A stretch of DNA of 35,561 bases from Myxococcales bacterium (GTDB lineage Bacteria > Myxococcota_A > UBA796 > GCA-2862545). The notes under the pieces were generated by a model. It saw nothing but the letters and a program-made list of their open reading frames with translations, had not been told where the DNA came from and searched no databases. The position numbers and the translations under genes were made by a program. Within the stretch, counting starts at the first letter, position 1. Every line of letters begins with the position of its first letter. Shown here in pieces: positions 7,585-15,137 of the stretch. The stretch lies in contig JAHQVJ010000103.1 of assembly GCA_019634415.1 (NCBI GenBank), positions 1-35,561 of the forward strand, in the 5' to 3' direction.

Positions 7585-8607
7585 TCATCGGGCTGACTCC
7601 CGCACCGCGGTGAAGGCGTCGATCACCCGCGGCACATCGTCGTCGGTGATCCCCAGGTGCACCACCAGCCGAGCGGCAGTGGCCGAGACCGGAAAGCAGC
7701 GCACCCCGTGGGTGGCCAGATCAGCCACGAACTGGCTCGCGGCACCCACCTCCACCACGACGATGTTGGTGTCGGGGGGCTGCAGCTCGAAGCCCGCTGT
7801 CTGCAGCCCTCGGGCGATCTCGGCGGTGCGCCGGTGGTCGTCGGCCAGGCGCTCCACGTGGTGATCGAGGGCATAGAGTGCTGCGGCGGCGAGGATGCCG
7901 GTCTGCCGCATGGCGCCCCCCAGCATCTTTCGCATACGGCGGGCACGCTGCATGCGCGCGGCGTCTCCGCACACCACCGAGCCCGCGGGGGCGCCCAGCC
8001 CCTTGCTGAAGCAGAAGCTGACGGTGTCGAAGCCCTGTGCCCGCCTGGCGGCCCCGATCCCCGAGGCCACGCTGGCGTTGAGCAGCCTCGCACCGTCGAG
8101 GTGCCGCGCCAGCCCGAGCTGCTGGGCCGCTTCGCACAGCGCATCGGTGTTGTCGAGGGGCTGGACCTTTCCTCCGCCGCCGTTGTGGGTGTCCTCCACG
8201 CACAGCAGCGCCGTTCGCGGGTAGTGGGGGGCGTCGGCCCGGACGGCCGCCCGCACGTCGTCGGGATCCATCACCCCACGCGGTCCCGGCAGCCTCCGTA
8301 GCTGCACCCCCGCGAGCCCCGCGGCGCCGGCGGTCTCGTAGTGGAACGGATGCGCCTCGTCGTGTAGCAACACCTCGTCCCCGCGGCGTGTGCTCACCTC
8401 GATGGCGATGAGGTTGGCCATGGTGCCCGACGGCACGAACAGCGCGGCGTCCTTGCCCACGAGCTCGGCGCAGCGTGCCTCCAGGGCGATCACCGTGGGG
8501 TCGTCGCCCAGCACGTCGTCGCCCAGCTCGGCGTGGACCATCGCGTCGAGCATGCCCGGTGTGGGAAGGGTGACGGTGTCGGAGCGGAGATCGATGGGTC
8601 GGGACAT
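7585..8607 (-). CDS. ltaE: Low-specificity L-threonine aldolase
   Basis: A PLP enzyme of fold type I that cleaves L-threonine or allo-threonine to glycine and acetaldehyde. The 340-residue protein starts MSRPIDLRSDTVTLPT, the conserved family N-terminus. It carries GDDVLGDDPT, FVPSGTMANLIA, LHDEAHPFHYE, VEDTHNGGGG, the HLDGARLLNA cofactor aspartate, and the PLP lysine in FCFSKGLGAPAGS (Lys202). The ATG at 8607 was chosen over the longer frame because the conserved sequence begins there and CGGAG precedes it. It faces the exported-protein operon at 8710 with about 100 bases between starts. Confidence 0.96.
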   Translation of the reverse strand: MSRPIDLRSDTVTLPTPGMLDAMVHAELGDDVLGDDPTVIALEARCAELVGKDAALFVPSGTMANLIAIEVSTRRGDEVLLHDEAHPFHYETAGAAGLAGVQLRRLPGPRGVMDPDDVRAAVRADAPHYPRTALLCVEDTHNGGGGKVQPLDNTDALCEAAQQLGLARHLDGARLLNASVASGIGAARRAQGFDTVSFCFSKGLGAPAGSVVCGDAARMQRARRMRKMLGGAMRQTGILAAAALYALDHHVERLADDHRRTAEIARGLQTAGFELQPPDTNIVVVEVGAASQFVADLATHGVRCFPVSATAARLVVHLGITDDDVPRVIDAFTAVRESAR

Positions 8608-8709
8608 GTCTGCTCCGAGGTTCCGCAGGACGTGGGAGCCTTCAATGAGTTGTCGCGCTGCATTGACAGAGCGAGGTTGCGCGGACACCTTTCGCTCCCA
8701 GGAGGGAGC

Positions 8710-9819
8710 ATGCTAACGCTGGCCTTTGTCGTACTGTCGATGCTCCAGGCTCACGCGGGGCCGCGCGACGATCCTGCCGAGGAGATCATCGTCTACGCGG
8801 ACGACTTCGCACGGTGGGACGACACGCGGTGGCTCGTCCAGAACGAGCTTGTGCTGCCCATGGGGGTCACGCTGGCGCGCGATCAGAACGAGGCATTTCG
8901 CACCTACGCCATGCAGATCCGTGCCATCCTCGTGTGCAGCAAAGAGCACAAGCTGTCCAAGAAGAAGTGGGAAGTGGAGTGCGAGATCGAGGACGTCGGC
9001 TTGCTCGCCACGTCCATGCGCCGCTTCCGCCGCCAGCGCGATCGCGAGGTGGTGCAGCGGGTGCTCGACGAGATCGACTCCAAGATCACCGGCATGCGCA
9101 TCCAGATGCAGACCGACTTCAAGGGGGGCATCACCAACGTCGATCTCGAAGGGATCGACACGCGCAACGTGCGCGAGCGATCCATCCAGGAGACCCTGCG
9201 ACAGGTGGTGAGCCGCATGACGGCAGGCTTCCACCTGCGCATCCCCGACCACGCCCAGCGCGAGGGCCAGTGGGTGGAGTACCGCAGCGCGCTCATGCAG
9301 ATGCCGTCGCTGACGGCGTCGCGCGGCTCCACCACCATGGTGCACCTCGTCACGCCGCGCACGGGCATGCAGATCGTGCAGACCGTGGGCGAGGGGACCA
9401 CCACGGTGTTCCTGCCTCAGACCCGGCCGGACTTCCTGGAGGCCAGCACCGCCACCACCGATGCCGCGCGCAGCTCCGATCCCGACGATCAGATCGAGCG
9501 GGTGGAGGGCACCTCCAACATCGGGCTGACGCAGCAGACGGAGTCCGAGGTGGAGGCCATCTACTCCATGAAGGCCACCGGGGTGGCGATCTTCGAGCGG
9601 GCCAACGGGATCATGGCGGAGCGGGTGTGGGTGGTGCACGGTACGCCCACCGCGTCGTCCACCCTCGGTGTGCAGACGGGGCCCTTCCGCAACGCCGGGC
9701 GCATCACGATGCTGGGTGAGAACGACCGCCCCACCGTGGGCCAGACGGCCCAGGTGGCGCCTCCGGGCCGAGGGATCGAGGGTCTGGTCCCCTGGGTGTC
9801 CATCGAGACCCTGGAGTAG
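8710..9819 (+). CDS. Exported hypothetical protein, 369 aa
   Basis: The first 17 residues (MLTLAFVVLSMLQAHAG) form a signal peptide, so it is periplasmic or surface-exposed. I do not recognise the family. The first third is charged and helical (SKEHKLSKKKWEVECEIEDVGLLA, REVVQRVLDEIDSKITG). The middle has strand-like segments (GTTTVFLPQTRPDFLEAS). The C-terminal part (VEAIYSMKATGVAIFERANGIMAERVWVVHG) could be a repeat of an earlier strand-rich unit. It has the ribosome site GGAGGGAGC before the ATG and heads a run of four plus-strand genes for exported proteins. A perfect TTGACA lies at 8663-8668, but no good -10 box follows. Confidence 0.75.
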   Translation: MLTLAFVVLSMLQAHAGPRDDPAEEIIVYADDFARWDDTRWLVQNELVLPMGVTLARDQNEAFRTYAMQIRAILVCSKEHKLSKKKWEVECEIEDVGLLATSMRRFRRQRDREVVQRVLDEIDSKITGMRIQMQTDFKGGITNVDLEGIDTRNVRERSIQETLRQVVSRMTAGFHLRIPDHAQREGQWVEYRSALMQMPSLTASRGSTTMVHLVTPRTGMQIVQTVGEGTTTVFLPQTRPDFLEASTATTDAARSSDPDDQIERVEGTSNIGLTQQTESEVEAIYSMKATGVAIFERANGIMAERVWVVHGTPTASSTLGVQTGPFRNAGRITMLGENDRPTVGQTAQVAPPGRGIEGLVPWVSIETLE

Positions 9820-9821
9820 CG

Positions 9822-10307
9822 ATGCTCGTCGTCCTGCTGGGGAGCTGCTTCGGCCAGCCGGCCGTGGCCCCGTGCCACGATCCGCAGCTGTGGTATTCCC
9901 CGCTGGACGACGCAGAGTTCGTGTGGGCCTGTGAGCCCCCCCAGGGGTGGTTGCCTACACCGCCCGAGGTGGAGGCCGTCGGGCCGCGCATCGGGCTGGG
10001 GCCCTTCCCGGCGGCCACCGCGGACACGGGGCTGGGAGTGGCCGCCCGTCGGCCGGTGCCGGTGCTCGACACCGGCGAGGCGCTGCCGCCCGTTCCCACC
10101 GGCCTTCCTTCCGATACGGGACGGTTCGACAGCGGCGATACCGGGGGCGTGGAAGTAGACACGGCCGATACGTTTTTTGTCGAGGACACTGGGCTCGCCA
10201 CGGGGCTGACGGGCGACACGGCGGGAGTGGAGGACACGTTGACCACGGCTGACACGGGCGTGCCGCCCATCGATACGTTCGCGACCGCGGACACGGGGAT
10301 TCCATGA
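9822..10307 (+). CDS. Lipoprotein with Asp-Thr-Gly repeats
   Basis: 161 residues. MLVVLLGSC is a very short signal with a lipobox (LGSC), giving lipid attachment at Cys9. After a Trp/Cys-containing segment (PCHDPQLWYSPLDDAEFVWACEP), residues from about 67 onward are low-complexity and dominated by DTG or DTx (ATADTG, LDTGEA, SDTGRF, SGDTGG, VEDTGL, GDTAG, TADTG). Such tails are common in surface lipoproteins of Myxococcota-like bacteria; the function is unknown. The start is two bases after the preceding stop, and its end overlaps the next gene by the four bases ATGA, so translation is coupled. Confidence 0.75.
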   Translation: MLVVLLGSCFGQPAVAPCHDPQLWYSPLDDAEFVWACEPPQGWLPTPPEVEAVGPRIGLGPFPAATADTGLGVAARRPVPVLDTGEALPPVPTGLPSDTGRFDSGDTGGVEVDTADTFFVEDTGLATGLTGDTAGVEDTLTTADTGVPPIDTFATADTGIP

Positions 10308-10870
10308 TCGTGTGGATGTGGGTGTCGTTGGCCTGGGCCACAGAGGGCCTGGATCCGTGGGTGGGTGCCTGGGGCCTGGATCCGGTGAAGAGCGACGATC
10401 CGGTGCAGACCCTGCGGATGGCCATCCGTGCCCCGACGGTGGGCTCGGGGGCTGCAGGTCGGCTCGCGCCCGATGGCGGGCAGTCCGATCGTCAGGATGC
10501 GCAGGCGCGCTTGGTGAAGACGGCCCTGTCGATGCTGGGACGCTCGGGTCGGGTGGAGTTCCGACGAGACGAGGCCGGGGCGATGGTGGTGGAGTTCGGT
10601 GGAGAGTCGCCGATCACCCTGTCGCCGGGTCGGAAGTGGACCAAGGTCCGTCAGGACGACGGAATGCTCCGCATTCGGGCCGAGCTCGGACCCGACTACC
10701 TGCTCGTCGAGCGGCGCATCAAGTCCATGGTGCTGGTGGAGACCTTCCTGCTACCCAAGGAGGAAGATCTCACCTACGCCGTGGTGTTGGTGGACGGCTC
10801 GGGCATGGATGGCGTCGAGTTCCGCCGCGTCTACCGCGCGCTGGACGCTTCCGATGCCGAGTCACGATAG
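10304..10870 (+). CDS. Exported hypothetical protein, 188 aa
   Basis: MIVWMWVSLAWA followed by TEG is a short signal peptide. The mature part begins with LDPWVGAWGLDPVKSDDP, reminiscent of proteins starting with a 'G-x-W-x-L-D-P-x-K-S' strand, and continues with a helix (ARLVKTALSMLGRSGRVEFRRD). A series of strands follows (AGAMVVEFGGESPITLSPGRKWTKV, LLVERRIKSMVLVETFLLP, LTYAVVLVDG). This looks like a lipocalin-like or DUF4488-like small beta-barrel, but I cannot assign it. It is translationally coupled to the DTG lipoprotein upstream. Confidence 0.7.
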   Translation: MIVWMWVSLAWATEGLDPWVGAWGLDPVKSDDPVQTLRMAIRAPTVGSGAAGRLAPDGGQSDRQDAQARLVKTALSMLGRSGRVEFRRDEAGAMVVEFGGESPITLSPGRKWTKVRQDDGMLRIRAELGPDYLLVERRIKSMVLVETFLLPKEEDLTYAVVLVDGSGMDGVEFRRVYRALDASDAESR

Positions 10871-10897
10871 GGTAGCGCCCATCGTGCGGAGCCCAAG

Positions 10898-12004
10898 ATG
10901 CTGATCCTCGTTGGCGTCACCACCGCGACGGCTGCTGTCACCTGTGGCGATCCGGTGGATCGCGACCTGCACGTTCAGGAGATCCCCCTGGGGGACCGTG
11001 CGACGGGCGGACGACTGGCCACCATCGCCACCCTCGACATCGACGGTGACGGCCGCTCGGAGATGGTGGGGGCGGTGGTGCCCCCCCTCGAGGCGACCTC
11101 CCCGATGGGGCTGTGGTCGGCGAGCTTGCCGCGCGGGAGCCGGTCGGCCACCCCTCGGCTGTCGACCCTGGGTGGGCTGTCCTTTGCTGGGCTGCACGTC
11201 CTGCCGGGAGATCTCGACGGCGACGGGGATCTCGACGTCGTGCTCGCCGACCCTGCGCGCGACGAGCTCACGCGGGTGGTGTGGCTGGCGGATGGTGCTG
11301 CCGTGGAGCCCACCCACTCGGCCGACATCGGACCCGAGCCCATCGTGGCGGATCTCGGGCCCGACGGCACGGACGAGCTGCTGAGCGTGAGCCCCATCGG
11401 CTCTGCCGCGGTGTGGTCCCTGGGGGCCGAGTCGCCCACGAAGGTCGCCACGGGCACCGTGCGGGGTGGCGTGGAGCAGACTGTGGGAGATCTCGACGGC
11501 GACGGGTCGCCGGAGTGGATCATCTCTCGCGGTGGATCACGGCGCCTCACGGTGGCGTGGGGGGGGGATCTGAATGCCCAGCGCGAGTACCGGGTGAAGG
11601 TGAAGCAGCCACGGGGGCCGCTGGCGGTCGACCTCGATCAGGACGGGCAGGCGGAGGTGCTGGTGGCGGATCGTCGCCGCGCGGCGGTGCGCATGCTGCG
11701 ATCCGATGCGCTCAAGCCCGGGCCTTGGATCGTGCGGCTGCGCGGAGATGCGGCCCGCGACACCCCGCAGACGCTGCTCACCGCGGATGCAGATGGGGAT
11801 GGCTGCACCGACGTGCTGTTCCACAGCTTCGCCACGCAGGAGCTGGCGATCGCGTGGGGCGGCAACCGTGGACGCTTTCACACCCAGCGCTGGACGCTGG
11901 GCGAGGGGCCCGTGGCGGTGGGCGACCTCGACGGCCGTGCGGGCGACGAGGTGGCCGTGGTGGCCGGGGAGCGAGTGCTCGTGATGAGCGCTACCCCCCA
12001 GTGA
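10898..12004 (+). CDS. Secreted FG-GAP/VCBS repeat protein
   Basis: 368 residues with a signal peptide (MLILVGVTTATAAVTCG). It carries about seven repeats centred on calcium-binding-type loops: TLDIDGDGRSE, DLDGDGDLD, DLGPDGTDE, DLDGDGSPE, DLDQDGQAE, DADGDGCTD and DLDGRAGDE, each followed by a hydrophobic strand. This is the integrin-like FG-GAP/VCBS beta-propeller pattern; seven units would close one propeller. It is likely periplasmic or surface-located, with a binding role. It is last in the run of four exported-protein genes, and its 3' end overlaps the convergent anti-sigma gene by 14 bases. Confidence 0.9.
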   Translation: MLILVGVTTATAAVTCGDPVDRDLHVQEIPLGDRATGGRLATIATLDIDGDGRSEMVGAVVPPLEATSPMGLWSASLPRGSRSATPRLSTLGGLSFAGLHVLPGDLDGDGDLDVVLADPARDELTRVVWLADGAAVEPTHSADIGPEPIVADLGPDGTDELLSVSPIGSAAVWSLGAESPTKVATGTVRGGVEQTVGDLDGDGSPEWIISRGGSRRLTVAWGGDLNAQREYRVKVKQPRGPLAVDLDQDGQAEVLVADRRRAAVRMLRSDALKPGPWIVRLRGDAARDTPQTLLTADADGDGCTDVLFHSFATQELAIAWGGNRGRFHTQRWTLGEGPVAVGDLDGRAGDEVAVVAGERVLVMSATPQ

Positions 12005-13202
12005 CGTCCACGTCTTCCTCCGAGGCCTGTCCCTCGGTGGCTTGCTGGCCCAGCTCCTCGAGGAGCGCGGAGGTGCGGTAGGCCGTGCGGACCTGGGTGT
12101 CGGAGCCTCGCTCGGCGTCGTCTGGGGGGGCCACGGTCACGCCCAGGAAGCCCGCCGTCCGGCCGTCGTTGTTGAACCCCGAGGCGCTCACGCTCAGCCC
12201 GGCGTTCTCGATCCCCTCGGTGAGGGCCTCGGCGGCGGGTCGCGCCCGATCGCTCCAGCCTGGCTCGATGTTGTCGGACTCGTAGACGACGATGCAGGGG
12301 TACTCGGCGCAGTCCACCTCCACGAGCTCCACGCCGTCGATCTCCTGTGCGGCTTGCTCGGCCTTGGCGCGCATGGCGTCGGGCGTCAGCGCCTCCGGCA
12401 CGTCGTCGGGCCACTCCTGGGGGCTGCCCACGTGGGCCTCGAGCTGGCCGCTGGTGACGGCTCCCGTGAACTGGGCCTGGCCAAGGGCTGCTCGCAGGGT
12501 CTCGAGCTCTCCCTGGAGCCGCGCGATGGTGGCGGCTTCGTCTTCGCCCGGGAGCGGGGTGAGGGGCGTGGGAGCAGCCACCCGAGCGGAGGCTGACGGC
12601 ACGCGCCGCACCTCGCCCGCGGCCAGCTCCACGGGGGCTCCCTCCGTGGATCGGAGCGTGGCGGTGCCCTCGAGCACCGCCACCGTCACCACGGCTCCGC
12701 CCACTGCACCGCCGAGCACGGCCATCGCTGTCTTCATGGGATCCTCCTGGTTGGGTGCTGGGGGTACACGCACCAGGGTGGGATCCGGTTCCATCGTGAT
12801 CCGGGCGAGGCCATCCACGTCGATGCGCACGTGGCCTGCCACCACCCGCGCGTCGCCGTGCACCACGGTGTCGCCCATGGCCAGGGCGAGGGTGGGGGGG
12901 GCCTGCCACGCCCACAGCACCGTGATCGCCGCAGCGGCGGCCAGGGCGGCGACGCCGGCGATCCAGCGAGGAGATCGGCGAGTCGCTGGCCGATGGGCGG
13001 CGAGGACGCGCGCGTCGAGCGCTGGTGGGGGAGGCAGCTGCGGCAGGTCCGCCAGATCGTCGGGCAGCGCCTGCAGGGTCGCGTACAGCGCCTGCAGCTC
13101 CGGATCGCGGGCCAGTCGACGCTGTAGCTCCGAGGCGCGAGCGTCGGTCAGCTCTCCGGCCAGCAGCTGGGACAGAGACTCGAGATCAGCGCTGGACGGC
13201 AT
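11991..13202 (-). CDS. FecR-like anti-sigma factor with second hydrophobic segment and C-terminal extension
   Basis: 403 residues, overlapping the ECF sigma gene by 17 bases, the standard sigma/anti-sigma arrangement. Residues 1-65 are a cytoplasmic anti-sigma-type helical domain (LSQLLAGELTDARASELQRRLARDPEL). Residues about 80-98 are a membrane segment (IAGVAALAAAAAITVLWAW). Residues 104-140 are a FecR-like strand region (VVHGDARVVAGHVRIDVDGLARITMEP). Residues 157-176 are a second hydrophobic stretch (KTAMAVLGGAVGGAVVTVAV), then FecR-like LEGTATLRSTEGAPVELAAGEVRRV. The C-terminal half has a helix and an unknown domain with VDCAEYPCIVVYESD. Met156 is preceded by a strong ribosome site, so a shorter second product is possible. 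Confidence 0.8.
   Translation of the reverse strand: MPSSADLESLSQLLAGELTDARASELQRRLARDPELQALYATLQALPDDLADLPQLPPPPALDARVLAAHRPATRRSPRWIAGVAALAAAAAITVLWAWQAPPTLALAMGDTVVHGDARVVAGHVRIDVDGLARITMEPDPTLVRVPPAPNQEDPMKTAMAVLGGAVGGAVVTVAVLEGTATLRSTEGAPVELAAGEVRRVPSASARVAAPTPLTPLPGEDEAATIARLQGELETLRAALGQAQFTGAVTSGQLEAHVGSPQEWPDDVPEALTPDAMRAKAEQAAQEIDGVELVEVDCAEYPCIVVYESDNIEPGWSDRARPAAEALTEGIENAGLSVSASGFNNDGRTAGFLGVTVAPPDDAERGSDTQVRTAYRTSALLEELGQQATEGQASEEDVDVTGG
12743..12748 (-). promoter_or_regulatory. Strong internal ribosome binding site in the anti-sigma gene
   Basis: AGGAGG on the minus strand lies five bases before an in-frame ATG (12735-12737, Met156 of the anti-sigma protein). It is a better site than that of most starts in this window. 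The product would begin with a hydrophobic signal-like segment. Confidence 0.55.
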
Positions 13203-13794
13203 CGGGCACCTCCGCGACGATGGGCTGGGACCAGGCGTGCAGCAGCGCGGCCAGGCGGGCGCGCCCTCGGTGCAGGCGCGACTTCACGGTACCGATGGCC
13301 ACGCCCTCGGTGGACGCGACGAGATCCAGAGGCTGTCCGTGGAGGTGGTGTAGCACCACGGCCCGACGCTGATCGTCGGGGAGCCTACAGAGGGCGCGCT
13401 CCAGGGCCACCCGTCGGCGCGCCGCGTCGAGGTTCGCCTCCGTCGTGGGCGCCACCGGCAGGTCCGGCAGCTCCACCACCACCCCTCGCGTGCGGCGACG
13501 GCGGTGGCGATCGATGAGGTGGTGGTGGGCCACCGTGAGCAACCAGGTGCGCAGCGTGGCCCGACCCTCGGGATCGAAGCGGTGGATGGCTCCCAGCGCC
13601 TTGGCCCAGATCTCCTGGTAGGCGTCTTCGGGCTCGTCGCACAGTCGACGACACACCGACCAGATCGCCGGTCCGTGCTCGGCCACGAGCTGGCTGGGTT
13701 CGAGGTGGATGGGACCCCCAGGGCGCACACGTCTCGGATCTGTACACGCAGCACCGACGTGGAGGTTCCATCGGATCGCTTCTTTGGTTGCCAT
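13186..13794 (-). CDS. ECF-type RNA polymerase sigma factor
   Basis: Region 2 is clear: LVAEHGPAIWSVCRRLCDEPEDAYQEIWAKALGAIHRF and ATLRTWLLTVAHHHLIDRHRRR. Region 4 is also clear: ALERALCRLPDDQRRAVVLHHLHGQPLDLVASTEGVAIGTVKSRLHRGRARL. The acidic region 2.2 DAYQEIW pattern and lack of region 3 make it an extracytoplasmic-function sigma factor. It is paired with the overlapping membrane anti-sigma gene downstream. The ATG at 13794 directly abuts a palindrome and has no Shine-Dalgarno. Either the mRNA is leaderless, or translation begins at the GTG at 13728, which gives an 180-residue protein starting closer to the usual family N-terminus. Confidence 0.92.
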   Translation of the reverse strand: MATKEAIRWNLHVGAACTDPRRVRPGGPIHLEPSQLVAEHGPAIWSVCRRLCDEPEDAYQEIWAKALGAIHRFDPEGRATLRTWLLTVAHHHLIDRHRRRRTRGVVVELPDLPVAPTTEANLDAARRRVALERALCRLPDDQRRAVVLHHLHGQPLDLVASTEGVAIGTVKSRLHRGRARLAALLHAWSQPIVAEVPDAVQR

Positions 13795-13816
13795 GTCTAT
13801 CTAGTACTAGATAGAC
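13795..13816. promoter_or_regulatory. Perfect 22-bp AT-rich palindrome, probable operator
   Basis: The halves GTCTATCTAGT and ACTAGATAGAC are exact reverse complements with no spacer. The site is strikingly AT-rich for this genome. It lies in the 49-base gap between the divergent ECF sigma gene and the GST-bicupin-TetR operon, touching the sigma gene's ATG. Its size and symmetry suit a TetR-type dimer, and the TetR gene at 15138 is the obvious candidate binder. It would overlap the promoters of both transcription units. Confidence 0.7.
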
Positions 13817-13843
13817 AGACGTCGTCGAGACAAGGAGTGAACC

Positions 13844-14461
13844 ATGAAGGTCTTCGAGACGCCCGGCTTCCCGAACCCCCTGCGCATTCGCATGGCCTTG
13901 GCCGAGAAGGGAGCAGAGGACGTGGAGTTCGTGGAGGTGGACGTGATGGCGGGTGAGCACCGCAGCGAGGCGTTTCGTGCCAAGAACCCGGATGCTACTG
14001 TTCCCTACCTAGAGCTAGAGGGCGGGACGTGTATCTCTCAGTGCACCGCCATCATCGAGTACATCGACGGCGCCTACCCCGGACCCTCCCTCATCGGCGA
14101 CGACGCCGAGCAGCGCGCGGTCACGCAGATGATGAACCGGCGCGCCGAGGCGGGGCTGCTCGACGCCGTGGGCGCCTACTTCCACCACGCCACTCCCGGG
14201 CTGGGGCCCGATCTGGAGACGCACCAGAACGAAGCCTGGGGCCTTCGTCAGCGGGACGTGGCGGTGCGCACCATGCGCTACCTGGACGAGGTGTTGGCGG
14301 ACTCGACCTTCTTGGCCGGCGATGCCTTCTCGATGGCCGACATCACGGCCTACGCGGGGCTGGTCTTCGCCGACTTCGCGAAGGTAGGGATCCCGAGCGA
14401 CCTGACGGCGCTGCTGGCGTGGCGCGGCCGTGTGGCCGCCCGACCCAGCGTGGGGGGATGA
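13844..14461 (+). CDS. Glutathione S-transferase family protein
   Basis: 205 residues with the two-domain GST fold. The N-terminal thioredoxin-like half begins MKVFETPGFPNPLRIRMALAEKG. It continues with VEVDVMAGEHRSEAFRAKNPDATVPYLELEGG (the cis-proline VPYLE segment), then CISQCTAIIEYID. The C-terminal helical half includes YLDEVLADSTFLAGDAFSMADITAYAGLVFADFAKVGIP, with the conserved N-capping S-M-A-D-I. Family members conjugate glutathione to electrophiles or act as reductases; the substrate is unknown. AAGGAG precedes the ATG. It heads a three-gene operon with a bicupin and a TetR repressor, which suggests inducible detoxification. Confidence 0.92.
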   Translation: MKVFETPGFPNPLRIRMALAEKGAEDVEFVEVDVMAGEHRSEAFRAKNPDATVPYLELEGGTCISQCTAIIEYIDGAYPGPSLIGDDAEQRAVTQMMNRRAEAGLLDAVGAYFHHATPGLGPDLETHQNEAWGLRQRDVAVRTMRYLDEVLADSTFLAGDAFSMADITAYAGLVFADFAKVGIPSDLTALLAWRGRVAARPSVGG

Positions 14462-15120
14462 TGCGTCTACATGCCGACTTCACCGAGCGCGTGGTGCTAC
14501 ACGCGCCCGAGCTGGACTGGGTGCCCTCACCCATGCCCGGCGTGCACCGCCGCATGCTGGACCGCGTGGGGGAGGAGGTGGCTCGGGCCACGTCCATCGT
14601 GCGCTACGCGCCGAACAGTCACTTCTCGGCCCACGTGCACGGTGGGGGGGAGGAGTTCCTGGTGCTCGAGGGCACGTTCCAGGACGAGCATGGCGACTAC
14701 CCCGTCGGGAGCTACGTGCGGAATCCGCCCACGTCGGAGCACACGCCGCGATCCGAACCGGGCTGCGTGATCTTCGTGAAGCTGTGGCAGTTCGATCCCG
14801 ACGATCGCCACCCGGTGTCGCTGAGGCTGCAGGACTTGTCCTATGCATCCCATGCGGACCACAGCGGCGTCAGCTGTGCCACCCTGCACGAGGATGCGCG
14901 GGAGATGGTGGAGGTCCAGCGCTGGTCTGCGGGCACGCGCGCTTCCTTCGACGTGCCAGGTGGCGCCGAGGTGCTCGTGCTCCAGGGCTCGCTGAAGGCC
15001 GACGGCGACCCGCTGCGCGTGCACTCCTGGATGCGTCTCCCCGCGGGAACGTCCTGGTCCGGCGAGGCGGGTGCCGATGGAGCCACGCTGTGGGTGAAGA
15101 CGGGCCACCTGGGCGGATAG
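14458..15120 (+). CDS. Bicupin of the ChrR-type cupin family
   Basis: 220 residues with two cupin halves. The first resembles the ChrR-like cupin: ATSIVRYAPNSHFSAHVHGGGEEFLVLEGTFQDEHGDYPVGSYVRNPPTSEHTP. Its metal ligands would be His59, His61, Glu65 or Glu66, and His95. The second half (VEVQRWSAGTRASFDVPGGAEVLVLQGSLK, then LRVHSWMRLPAGTSW) keeps the strands but lacks the HxH...E ligands, so it probably does not bind metal. There is no ChrR anti-sigma zinc domain. The start overlaps the GST stop (ATGA), followed by a second ATG, so coupling is certain although the exact start is not. Confidence 0.85.
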   Translation: MMRLHADFTERVVLHAPELDWVPSPMPGVHRRMLDRVGEEVARATSIVRYAPNSHFSAHVHGGGEEFLVLEGTFQDEHGDYPVGSYVRNPPTSEHTPRSEPGCVIFVKLWQFDPDDRHPVSLRLQDLSYASHADHSGVSCATLHEDAREMVEVQRWSAGTRASFDVPGGAEVLVLQGSLKADGDPLRVHSWMRLPAGTSWSGEAGADGATLWVKTGHLGG

Positions 15121-15137
15121 ACCGCGTGGGGGACCGG

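Noticed and set aside
8663..8691. Sigma-70 promoter before the exported-protein operon
   Set aside because: A perfect TTGACA is present, but the bases 17 further on (CACCTT) do not resemble a -10 box, so it is only mentioned with the gene.
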